Origin: Clostridiales bacterium
GTDB lineage: Bacteria > Bacillota > Clostridia > Christensenellales > Aristaeellaceae
Assembly: GCA_004556395.1 (NCBI GenBank)
Contig: SFHK01000037.1
Coordinates: forward strand, 1-21,890
DNA: 21,890 nucleotides
Direction: 5' to 3'
The stretch's first letter is position 1; each line of letters begins with the position of its first letter. Below, one piece after another: positions 14,976 through 21,890 of this stretch. The notes beneath the pieces were generated by a model, which had not been told where the DNA came from, made no database searches, and was given only the letters and a program-made list of their open reading frames with translations. The translations under genes and the position numbers were made by a program.

Positions 14976-15962
14976 ATGGAAAAAACACATGCGCAGGAAG
15001 CGGACATTCGCGCGTTCCGCTCGCAGGTAGAAGACATTCGCGCACAGATTGCCAGGGAAATCGTCGGCCAGCAGGAGGTCGTCGATCATATGCTGATGGC
15101 GTTGATCGCCGGCGGCAACGTACTTTTGGAGGGCGTGCCCGGGCTGGGCAAGACGCGGCTGGTGCGCACGCTGTCAAACGTGTTTGACCTGCCGTTCTCC
15201 CGCATTCAGTTCACGCCCGATCTGATGCCGGCGGACATCACTGGCACGAACATCATCGTGAAGGGCGAAGCGGGCAACGAGTTCCGCTTCCAGCCGGGCC
15301 CGCTGTTCGCGTCCATCGTGCTGGCGGACGAAATCAACCGCGCCACGCCGAAGACGCAGGCGGCACTGTTGGAAGCAATGCAGGAGCATTCGGTGACGGT
15401 AGCGGGCGAGACGCACGCGCTGAGCGAGCCGTATTTCGTGCTGGCGACGCAGAACCCCGTGGAGCAGGAGGGCACGTATCCGCTGCCGGAGGCGCAGCTC
15501 GACCGTTTCCTGTTCAAGGTGCTGGTTCGGTTCCCGACGCTGGACGAGCTGTCCGGCATCGTGGATATGACCGTGGGCGGCGGGGAGCGGCGCGCCGAGA
15601 AGGTATCGGACGGCGAAAAGCTTCTTCGCATGCGCGCCGTGGCGCGGGAGGTGCCCGTGGCCAAGGCGGTCAAGGAATACGCGCTGAAGCTGCTTTTGAA
15701 CACGCATCCGGAAATTCCCGAAAGCCCGGAAATTTCGCGCAAGTTCCTGCGCTTCGGCGCGAGTCCCCGCGCGGCGCAGGCGTTGATCGCGGCCGCGCGC
15801 GTGCACGCGCTGATGGAGGGACGCTACAACGTGTCGTTTGACGACATTGATTTCGTCGCGCCCGCGTGCCTGCGGCACCGCATCGCGCTCAGCTTCGAGG
15901 GACTGTCCGAGGGCATGACGGCCGACGGCATCCTGCGCGAGCTGATGAAGATCACGAAGTGA
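14976..15962 (+). CDS. MoxR-family AAA+ ATPase
   Basis: A 328-residue cytoplasmic AAA+ ATPase of the MoxR group, whose members work with vWA-domain proteins as chaperone-like or maturation machines. Walker A is GVPGLGKT (residues 53-60, Lys59). Walker B is VLADEIN (about 115-121), followed by the MoxR-typical RATPKTQAALLEAMQE. Sensor 1 is ATQNPVEQEGTYPLPEAQLDRFLFK, with the arginine finger in the last part; the lid helix region is RKFLRFGASPRAAQAL. Length and motif order are typical. The ATG at 14976 has GGAGGGA seven bases upstream and follows the preceding stop by 15 bases. Genes for a DUF58 protein and two vWA membrane proteins follow directly, the usual partners. Confidence 0.95.
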   Translation: MEKTHAQEADIRAFRSQVEDIRAQIAREIVGQQEVVDHMLMALIAGGNVLLEGVPGLGKTRLVRTLSNVFDLPFSRIQFTPDLMPADITGTNIIVKGEAGNEFRFQPGPLFASIVLADEINRATPKTQAALLEAMQEHSVTVAGETHALSEPYFVLATQNPVEQEGTYPLPEAQLDRFLFKVLVRFPTLDELSGIVDMTVGGGERRAEKVSDGEKLLRMRAVAREVPVAKAVKEYALKLLLNTHPEIPESPEISRKFLRFGASPRAAQALIAAARVHALMEGRYNVSFDDIDFVAPACLRHRIALSFEGLSEGMTADGILRELMKITK

Positions 15963-15972
15963 GGCCGGAAGC

Positions 15973-16824
15973 ATGCTGGATGACAAAACACTTGCCCGTC
16001 TGGACGCGCTGGCGCTGAGGCTGAAGAACCGAACGCGCGGCGCGGCCGGCGGAGCGCGGCGCTCGAGCGCGCTGGGCAGCTCGGCGGAATTTTCGGATTT
16101 CCGCGAGTACGTGCCCGGCGACGACGTGCGCCGCGTGGACTGGAACGCCTATGCGCGCTTCGAGCGCCTGTTTCTCAAGCTGTTTATGGAGGAGCAGGAG
16201 GCGGAAATTACGCTGCTCGTGGACGCGAGCCGTTCGATGAAGGCGAAATGGGAGACCTGCCTTGTGTGCGCGGAAATGCTGGGCTATCTGGCGCTGACCG
16301 GCGGCGACCGTCTTCGCGTGGTGCTTCTGCGCGGCAGGGCGGCGAGCGACGGCGGGCGGTTTGCCGGAAAGAAGGACTTTCTGCACATGGAGCGCTTTCT
16401 GGAAGCCGGCGAGCCGTCGGGCGAAACCGATCTGGATGGCGCGGTTCCCGCGCTTTCGCTGGGGACGCATGGGCTGACGATTCTCATAAGCGACCTGTTC
16501 AGCGATTCCGGGTACGAGCGCGCGCTTTCGTCGCTTCTGTTTCGAAAGCAGGAGGTCATCGTGCTGCACGTGCTCGCCGAGGAAGAGGTGGAGCCGCGTT
16601 TTGAGGGCGCGGTGCGCCTGACGGACAGCGAGAACGCGCGCTATCTCGACCTGATGGCCGGCGGCGAGGTGCTGCGGGAATACCAGAAGGCGCTGGACGC
16701 GTTCCGAAAGGCGCTGCGCGGGTTCTGCCATAAACGCGGAGTCGAGCTGATTGAGTTGACCGCGGGCGAAAACGCGTCCGGAGAGATGCTGCGCCGGCTG
16801 ATGACGGCGGGCTCGGTGCAATAA
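15973..16824 (+). CDS. DUF58-family protein with degenerate vWA-like fold
   Basis: A 283-residue protein of the DUF58 family that regularly follows moxR. The family signature is clear at residues 36-60: SAEFSDFREYVPGDDVRRVDWN. Beyond it comes a vWA-like domain with a complete metal-site pattern: DASRS (Asp84), Thr in GETDLDGA and Asp in ISDLF. No signal peptide or membrane segment is visible, so it is probably a cytoplasmic adaptor between the MoxR ATPase and the membrane vWA proteins. It starts ten bases after the moxR stop, with GGAAGC near the ATG. The partner assignment is from family knowledge; no biochemical role is proven by the sequence. Confidence 0.93.
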   Translation: MLDDKTLARLDALALRLKNRTRGAAGGARRSSALGSSAEFSDFREYVPGDDVRRVDWNAYARFERLFLKLFMEEQEAEITLLVDASRSMKAKWETCLVCAEMLGYLALTGGDRLRVVLLRGRAASDGGRFAGKKDFLHMERFLEAGEPSGETDLDGAVPALSLGTHGLTILISDLFSDSGYERALSSLLFRKQEVIVLHVLAEEEVEPRFEGAVRLTDSENARYLDLMAGGEVLREYQKALDAFRKALRGFCHKRGVELIELTAGENASGEMLRRLMTAGSVQ

Positions 16825-16849
16825 AGGGATTTTGAGAGGATAGGCTCGG

Positions 16850-18544
16850 ATGGAATTTATACAGATAGGCGGCGCGTGGGCGTTTCTTGGATTGGCCGCG
16901 ATTCTGGCGCTGTATATGCTGAAGCGGCGCTTTGAGGAGCATGAGGTGCCGTCCACGTATCTGTGGCGGCGCATGCTGGCTGATCAGAACGCGAACCGTC
17001 CCTTTCAAAAATTGAGGAAAAACCTTCTGATGGTTTTGCAGCTGGCCGTCGTGGCGCTGCTGGCGCTGGCGCTGATGCATCCGGCGACGAAAGGGCTGAC
17101 GGGCGGCGACTATGTGCTGATTTTTGATACGTCGCTCAGCATGCGCGCGGACGGCCGCATGGAGCAGGCGAAGGAGCGCGCGCTGCGCATGGTGGACGAG
17201 ATGGCCGCGGGCAGCAGCGTTACGGTGATCACCGCCGGGAACGAGGTGGAAACGCCGCTGTCGCGCAGCGAGGATTCCGTGCGCGTGAAGCAGACGATTT
17301 CGTCCGTGCGCGCGGGCTATGCCGGGGCGGCGCTGGATCGCGCGGTTTCGCTGGCACAGGCGATGGCGCGGGAAATCGACGGGCTGAACATCGTCGTGTT
17401 TTCGGACGACTACGAAGCGCCGGAGGGAATCCGGACGGTCAACGCCGAAAGGGGCGCGGAGAACTGCGCGATTCTGTCCGTGAAGCTGGCGCGCCGCGCG
17501 GAAGCCAACGAAGCTGTGGTGGTCGTGGCCAACTATGGGGAAGCCTGCGACGTGACGCTGGAAATCGAAGCGGACGGCGCGCTGTGGGATGTGCACACGG
17601 TGTCGCTCGAAAAGGAGCAGACGCTGGGCGTGCCGTTCACGCTGCCCGACGACGTGCAGACGGTGCATGCCCGCATTCGGCAATCGGACGCGCTCGCGGA
17701 GGACAACGAGGCGTGGGGCGTTCCTCAGGATGCGCGCAGCCACGTCGTGGCCTATGCCGGGGATAAAAATGTGTTTCTGGAAACGGCGATCGGCCTGCGC
17801 GAGGATGTGGAGCTGGTAAAGACCGACTTTGAAGGGCTCGCGAGCGCGAAGGCGGAGATGTATGTGTCCGTTCAGAACGGGCTGACCGTGCTTTCCCGAA
17901 CCGGCGTGACGTCGATCACGGCGGGCGAGGAGAAGCTGGCCGCGAACGGAAGCCTTGTCGTTTCCGAACGCGAGACGCTGATGGACGGCGTGTCCGTCGA
18001 CGGCGTGGCGGTTCGCTCCTATCGGCCGCTGACGGGCGGGCGAACGCTTCTGAGCCTGAACGGGGACGCGCTGATTTCCGCCGACGACGACAGCGTGGTG
18101 TTCGGCTTTGACCTGCACAACACCAATTTCCCGCTGCGGCTCGGCTTTCCGGTTTTGATGCGCAACCTGCTGAGCGAGATGCTGGAAGAAACGACGCTGG
18201 CGACCGACGGCCTGAAGGCGGGGGACACGCTGCGCTTTTCGGCGGCTTCCGAAAGTCGGGCGGAGGCAGTGGATTCCGACGGCGTTCGAATGACGCTGCC
18301 GTGCGTGCTGAAGAAGCCGGGTCTGTACACGCTTTCGCAAACCGCGAAGGACGACGTGCGGGAAACGCGGTTCGTCGTCGGCCTGAACGCGGCCGAGCTG
18401 GACGTGCGCGAGGCTGCGCCGTCCGCGAACGCGGGCGCGGGGAATGCGCAGCGCGCGGCGGGGCGCGACTATGTGCGGCTGCTCGTGTGTCTGGCGCTGG
18501 CTGTGAGCATGGTGGAATGGTGGGTGAGCCGACGTGGGTATTGA
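16850..18544 (+). CDS. BatA-like membrane protein with N-terminal helices and vWA domain
   Basis: A 564-residue protein with the BatA (aerotolerance-type) N-terminus: a first membrane helix at about residues 8-24, the conserved HEVPSTYLWRRML stretch, and a second helix at about 60-78 (LLMVLQLAVVALLALALMHP). A vWA domain follows, with DTSLS (Asp93) and an acidic FSDDYE segment. At the Thr position the sequence is AGYAGAALDR, so the metal site looks incomplete. The middle carries beta-sandwich-like sequence and a shrunken GATase-like stretch (SHVVAYAGDKNVFLETAI). The chain ends in a single membrane helix near 541-558 and a short basic tail. GAGAGGAT precedes the ATG. The last 11 bases overlap the next gene. 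Probably a membrane receptor or scaffold for MoxR/DUF58. Confidence 0.88.
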   Translation: MEFIQIGGAWAFLGLAAILALYMLKRRFEEHEVPSTYLWRRMLADQNANRPFQKLRKNLLMVLQLAVVALLALALMHPATKGLTGGDYVLIFDTSLSMRADGRMEQAKERALRMVDEMAAGSSVTVITAGNEVETPLSRSEDSVRVKQTISSVRAGYAGAALDRAVSLAQAMAREIDGLNIVVFSDDYEAPEGIRTVNAERGAENCAILSVKLARRAEANEAVVVVANYGEACDVTLEIEADGALWDVHTVSLEKEQTLGVPFTLPDDVQTVHARIRQSDALAEDNEAWGVPQDARSHVVAYAGDKNVFLETAIGLREDVELVKTDFEGLASAKAEMYVSVQNGLTVLSRTGVTSITAGEEKLAANGSLVVSERETLMDGVSVDGVAVRSYRPLTGGRTLLSLNGDALISADDDSVVFGFDLHNTNFPLRLGFPVLMRNLLSEMLEETTLATDGLKAGDTLRFSAASESRAEAVDSDGVRMTLPCVLKKPGLYTLSQTAKDDVRETRFVVGLNAAELDVREAAPSANAGAGNAQRAAGRDYVRLLVCLALAVSMVEWWVSRRGY

Positions 18545-21179
18545 AATTTTGAGACCGTGGTATCTTCTTCTGCTGCCCGTCGCCGGGCTTGCGTGTTTTC
18601 TGATTGACCGGCGCATGCGCGCGAAGGGTCTGAAGGCGCGCGTGACGGAGTGCGTGCGCGCCGTATTCCTTGTGCTGCTCGTGCTGGCATTGGCCGGAAC
18701 GAATGTGCTGGGCAGCGCGCGCAGCAACGCCGTGTGGTTCCTGCTGGACGCGTCCGACTCGATGCACGACGGGCTTCAGACGGCGGAAGCAGCGCTGAAG
18801 GACGCGCTTTCCCATCTGCCCGCAAAGACGCGCGCCGGTGTGATCGCCTTCGGCGGCGACGCGATGGTGGAAACTGCGCTGTCCGAAACGCCGGTGTACG
18901 CCGGGCAGTACGCGCGTGTTCAGCGACAGGCGACCGACGTAAACGACGCGCTGGAGCTGGCGAAGGCGCTGCTTCCCGACGACGCGAACGGGCAGATTGT
19001 GATTCTGACCGACGGACAGGCGGATCCGCTCCGCGCGTCGGACGCGAACGGCGTGCAGGTGGATGCGATGATCTGCGCGCCCGGGGAAACGCCGGACGCG
19101 CAGCTGACGGAAATCAGCGCGCCGTCCAGCTGCTATCTGGGGCAGCAGTTTACCGTGCGCGGCACGATTCAGTCCAATGTGGAAGCGAGCGGAACGCTGA
19201 TTCTGTACGCAAACGGCAAGCCGGTGCAGAAGCGCGAAATCGAGCTTCGCAGGGGAGAAAACCGCTTCCTGTTTACCGACGTTGCCAAGACCTCCGGCGT
19301 GGTCAGCTATTCGGCGCAGATCGTCGTGAACGGCGACGCCGTGAGCGCCAACAACAGCCGCGCGTGCTTCATGGTGGTCAGCGGCGCGCCGGGCGTGCTG
19401 CTGGTCGAGGGGCGCGGCGGCGAGGGCGACGAGCTGGCCGCGATGCTGAACGCGTCGGGAATCGGCTACGAGCGCGTAACGCCCGAACGGATGCCCGCCG
19501 CGTCGGAAAGCTATCGCCGGTACGACGCGATTCTGATGTGCAATGTGGACGCGGACGCGATGACCGACGCGCAGATGGACGCGCTGACCGCGGCGGTGCG
19601 CTCGCTCGGACGCGGCCTATGCGTGTTTGGCGGCGACAGCAGCTACGCGCTGGGCGCGTACCGGGGAAGCAAGCTGGAAGAGCTGCTTCCGGTGACGATC
19701 GACGTGAAGAACAAGCTGGACATGCCGTCGCTGGCGCTGATGCTGGTGATCGACAAATCCGGCTCAATGACGGAGGGACAGTACGGCACGACGCGTCTGG
19801 AGCTCGCCAAGGAGGCGGCCATGCGCGCCGCGGAGCTTCTGACCGAGAACGACAAGGTGGGCGTAATCGCGTTTGACGACGCGGCCAAGTGGGTCGTTGA
19901 GCTTCAGAATGTGACGGACGTGGCGGCCGTACAAAGCGCGATCGGCACAATCCGCCCCGGCGGTGGAACAGAGTTTTATACGGCGCTGTACAATTCCTAT
20001 ACGGCGCTGGCCGAGTGCGACGCGCAGCAGAAGCACGTGATCTTTCTGACCGACGGCGAATCGGGCGACGGCGGATATGAGTCCGTCGTGGAGCAAATGG
20101 CGGGGGAAGGCATCACGCTGACGACCGTGGCCGTCGGAAGCGGCGCGGATGCGAGCGGACTGCGCAAGCTGGCGCAGATCGGAAAGGGACGCTGCTATGT
20201 GACCAACGAGTTTGACAACATCCCGAAGATTTTTACCAAGGAAACCTATCTCGTGTCGGGCAGCTATGTGCAGAACCGCGTGTTCACACCGCTGATTGCC
20301 GAAAACAGCACGCTGACCGATTACGCGGGGCTCCCGCAGCTGACGGGCTATCTGGCGACGACGGAAAAGAGCCTGGCGAACGTGGCGCTGGTGAGCGACA
20401 AGGATGAGCCGGTGCTGGCATGGTGGCAGTACGGCGCGGGGCGCGTGCTCGCGTGGACGAGCGACACCAGCGGCGCGTGGACGGCGGATTATCTCGCATG
20501 GGACGACGGCGCGCGGTTCTTCGCCGGAATGGTGAACTATGTGCTCCCGCAGCGCGGGCAGACCGGCGAGATGACGGCGACCGCGAACACGATTACCTAT
20601 AAGGCCGATGAAAACGCCGAGCGGCCGGAAAACCCGATTGCGAACGTGCTGACGCCGGATGGCGAGACGACCGCGCTCGCGCTTTCGCAGATCGCGCCGG
20701 GTGTGTACGAGGTGAAATGGTCGGCGGACGAGGACGGCGCGTATGCCGTGACAATCGCGGATGGCGACGCGACGCTGCTTGAGGGCGGCTTCGTGAAGAA
20801 CTATTCCAGTGAATACGACCTGCCGTCGCCGGAAAAGCGCGAGGTGTTTGCGCAAAGCGTCGTGCAAGGGGGCGGGCAGGTGTTTGAAGGCGCAATCACG
20901 CTGTCCGAATCGAACCGGCCTGTGCGCACGCGAAAGGACATTACCGACGCGCTGCTGATTGCCGCGCTGATTGTGTTTGTGCTCGGCGCCGCGCTGCAAA
21001 GGCTGGGCTGGGAACGCGCGCTGGAACGGTATCTGCATCGCGAAAAGCCGCCCAAGGAAGAGAAACCGGCGAAGACGAAGCCGGAAAAGGCGAAGAAGCC
21101 GGAGAAAAAGGCCGCGCCCGCCGCGGGCGAAGCCACAGATCAGCTGCTGAGCAGCATGAAAAAACGCAAACGCATGTAA
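18534..21179 (+). CDS. Membrane protein with two vWA domains and a central GATase-like domain
   Basis: An 881-residue protein starting at GTG 18534 with GGTGAG six bases upstream, inside the end of the preceding gene. Two N-terminal membrane helices (about 8-25 and 40-58) precede a first vWA domain with all metal-site elements: DASDS (from about 69), Thr in ATDVNDAL and LTDGQ. A beta-sandwich then leads to a GATase-like domain (about 285-395; GVLLVEGRGG, CVFGGDSSYALGAY) without an evident catalytic Cys. A second complete vWA domain begins at about 403 (DKSGS, GGGTEFYTAL, LTDGES). More beta-rich sequence, one membrane helix (about 803-824) and a Lys/Glu/Pro-rich cytoplasmic tail (KPPKEEKPAKTKPEK...) end the chain. 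Probably the main extracytoplasmic/transmembrane element of the MoxR machine. Confidence 0.9.
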   Translation: MGIEILRPWYLLLLPVAGLACFLIDRRMRAKGLKARVTECVRAVFLVLLVLALAGTNVLGSARSNAVWFLLDASDSMHDGLQTAEAALKDALSHLPAKTRAGVIAFGGDAMVETALSETPVYAGQYARVQRQATDVNDALELAKALLPDDANGQIVILTDGQADPLRASDANGVQVDAMICAPGETPDAQLTEISAPSSCYLGQQFTVRGTIQSNVEASGTLILYANGKPVQKREIELRRGENRFLFTDVAKTSGVVSYSAQIVVNGDAVSANNSRACFMVVSGAPGVLLVEGRGGEGDELAAMLNASGIGYERVTPERMPAASESYRRYDAILMCNVDADAMTDAQMDALTAAVRSLGRGLCVFGGDSSYALGAYRGSKLEELLPVTIDVKNKLDMPSLALMLVIDKSGSMTEGQYGTTRLELAKEAAMRAAELLTENDKVGVIAFDDAAKWVVELQNVTDVAAVQSAIGTIRPGGGTEFYTALYNSYTALAECDAQQKHVIFLTDGESGDGGYESVVEQMAGEGITLTTVAVGSGADASGLRKLAQIGKGRCYVTNEFDNIPKIFTKETYLVSGSYVQNRVFTPLIAENSTLTDYAGLPQLTGYLATTEKSLANVALVSDKDEPVLAWWQYGAGRVLAWTSDTSGAWTADYLAWDDGARFFAGMVNYVLPQRGQTGEMTATANTITYKADENAERPENPIANVLTPDGETTALALSQIAPGVYEVKWSADEDGAYAVTIADGDATLLEGGFVKNYSSEYDLPSPEKREVFAQSVVQGGGQVFEGAITLSESNRPVRTRKDITDALLIAALIVFVLGAALQRLGWERALERYLHREKPPKEEKPAKTKPEKAKKPEKKAAPAAGEATDQLLSSMKKRKRM

Positions 21180-21184
21180 AAAAC

Positions 21185-21219
21185 GTGCCCGCCGGAGTAT
21201 ATCCGACGGGCACATGCTT
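21185..21219 (+). terminator. Hairpin terminator at the end of the MoxR/vWA operon
   Basis: Arms GTGCCCG-c-CGGA (21185-21196) and TCCG-a-CGGGCAC (21202-21213) with a five-base loop GTATA and one C-A mismatch, starting five bases after the stop at 21179. The following T-run is short (CTTT), so termination may be partial or assisted; the A-run on the left would supply a U-tract for minus-strand transcripts. Confidence 0.65.
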
Positions 21220-21312
21220 TGGAAAATTCAGAGATATTCTAAAATTTTAAAACTTAAGAAGAGGCTATTTTAGAAAAAAAGATTACTGCTTGTAGAAAAA
21301 GTGGTTTATTGC

Positions 21313-21340
21313 TTGACATTGATGATAAAACTGATATAAT
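21313..21340 (+). promoter_or_regulatory. Consensus sigma-A promoter in the AT-rich region
   Basis: TTGACA (21313-21318), 16 bases, TATAAT (21335-21340): all twelve consensus bases with a slightly short spacer. It would start transcription near 21347, about 225 bases upstream of the next clear gene, so the transcript has a long leader. Confidence 0.75.
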
Positions 21341-21357
21341 AAATAAAGAGTATAGTG

Positions 21358-21441
21358 ATGTTCTACAAAGATAGGATGAAGGCAGAAATGAAGTGCAAAG
21401 TGACAATAATGTTCGTCGATCTTGCTATCAAAAAGGCATAA
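21358..21441 (+). CDS. Possible 27-residue leader peptide or small protein
   Basis: The first ATG after the promoter opens a 27-codon frame, MFYKDRMKAEMKCKVTIMFV... ending at TAA 21439-21441. It is lysine-rich with a short hydrophobic end. Only a weak AAAGAG site precedes the ATG, and an internal ATG at 21388 has AAGGCAG nearby. It could be chance in an AT-rich region, a regulatory leader peptide, or a remnant. Confidence 0.2.
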   Translation: MFYKDRMKAEMKCKVTIMFVDLAIKKA

Positions 21442-21572
21442 AATTCAAAACTTGCGAAACAAGAAGTGGTCGACATAAGACATGTATGTTGGCATAATTA
21501 TAATCACGTGAGTTGATATTTGCAAAATGTTAAAATGCAATGTTGCGTTTGACGCTTTAGGAGGGTATAAGC

Positions 21573-21890
21573 ATGTTTAACATTGAACCTCAAATGCGGT
21601 ACACGATTTTTGATATGGAAACTTCAACATTCTTTAAATATGGTTATGCTCCGATAAGCAAAATCGAAAGCGGTTACACTGTAAAAAAAATACATATGAA
21701 AGAGTGCTGGTATGACGAGTATAGGCTATGTTTAAAGGAAGCTTTTTCTGTGACTGGTCTTTATGGAGAATATGTGCTTTTCCGTCTTAAGGACTACGGT
21801 ATAAAAGATTATCGAGGAATCGCGTTCACTATTGATGGGGGTAATTCAAATTTGCGGAAAGCCGAAATCTACCAGGTTGTTTCCTATGAT
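21573..21890 (+). CDS. Unrecognised protein, N-terminal 106 residues, cut by window end
   Basis: An open frame of 106 codons with no stop before the window ends. The start is well supported: AGGAGG (21559-21564) eight bases before ATG 21573, downstream of a consensus promoter. The protein begins MFNIEPQMRYTIFDMETSTF and is rich in Tyr, Phe, Lys and Ile, with no signal peptide or membrane helix in view. I see no family motif. Its codons prefer A/T at third positions (AAA, TAT, ATA, TTT), unlike the G/C-ending codons of every other gene here, and GC is about 32-40%. Together with the compositional break at about 21220 this suggests horizontal acquisition, perhaps as cargo of a mobile element. 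It could be a small hypothetical accessory protein or the start of a longer one. Confidence 0.75.
   Translation, partial: MFNIEPQMRYTIFDMETSTFFKYGYAPISKIESGYTVKKIHMKECWYDEYRLCLKEAFSVTGLYGEYVLFRLKDYGIKDYRGIAFTIDGGNSNLRKAEIYQVVSYD

Larger units (their letters stand above)
21220..21572. other. AT-rich intergenic region with strong promoter and long leader
   Basis: A stretch without a clear gene, about 20-30% GC against about 60% in the operon before it. It contains the promoter at 21313-21340, a possible 27-codon ORF at 21358-21441, a TATAAT-like box at 21499-21504 with no matching -35, and a short inverted pair TTGCA/TGCAA at 21520-21540. No tRNA, integrase or attachment repeat was seen in it. 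Confidence 0.6.

Noticed and set aside
16556..18727. 723-codon minus-strand open frame opposite the DUF58 and BatA-like genes
   Set aside because: It is opposite clear family members, is extremely Arg/His-rich and has no start signal.

Overview
The window looks like chromosomal DNA of a fairly GC-rich (about 60% in genes) low-oxygen Firmicutes/Clostridia-type bacterium. This is inferred from an LplA/LplB/YtcP-type sugar uptake operon with no ATPase gene, a perfect CIRCE operator, near-consensus sigma-A promoters with 17-base spacers, strong AGGAGG-type ribosome binding sites, and a stand-alone MtaA-like UroD-family protein. The exact taxon cannot be read from the sequence.

Layout. (1) 1-1415: the 5' part of a nitrilase-superfamily amidohydrolase (minus strand, frameshifted at about 102-113 and cut by the window edge), divergent from an AraC-family regulator. 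Both have recognisable promoters in the shared 159-base gap. (2) 1429-5029: a minus-strand CUT1 carbohydrate ABC operon read as permease, permease, secreted binding protein. It shares a bidirectional terminator with the AraC gene and has a hairpin just before the binding-protein gene. (3) 5161-7707: htpG (HSP90) behind a perfect CIRCE element and a TTGACA-17-TAAAAT promoter, followed three bases later by a GNAT acetyltransferase and a good terminator. (4) 7716-8882: a UroD/MtaA-family protein on the minus strand with an exact-consensus promoter and its own terminator.

(5) 9037-21179: the dominant feature, eight plus-strand genes with almost no spacing (gaps of 1, -4, -4, 15, 10, 25 and -11 bases). 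They encode a large signal-peptide/two-TM protein with a GATase-like segment, an ABC ATPase and its ABC-2 permease, an Ala/Gly-rich membrane protein, a MoxR AAA+ ATPase, a DUF58 protein, a BatA-like vWA membrane protein, and an 881-residue membrane protein carrying two vWA domains around a GATase-like domain. The families point to a membrane-associated AAA+/vWA remodelling machine coupled to an ABC-2 transporter. The substrate is unknown.

(6) 21220-21890: an abrupt fall to about 20-35% GC. It holds a strong promoter, a roughly 230-base leader with a possible 27-codon ORF, and the start of an unrecognised protein gene that runs off the window. This is the best candidate for recently acquired DNA.
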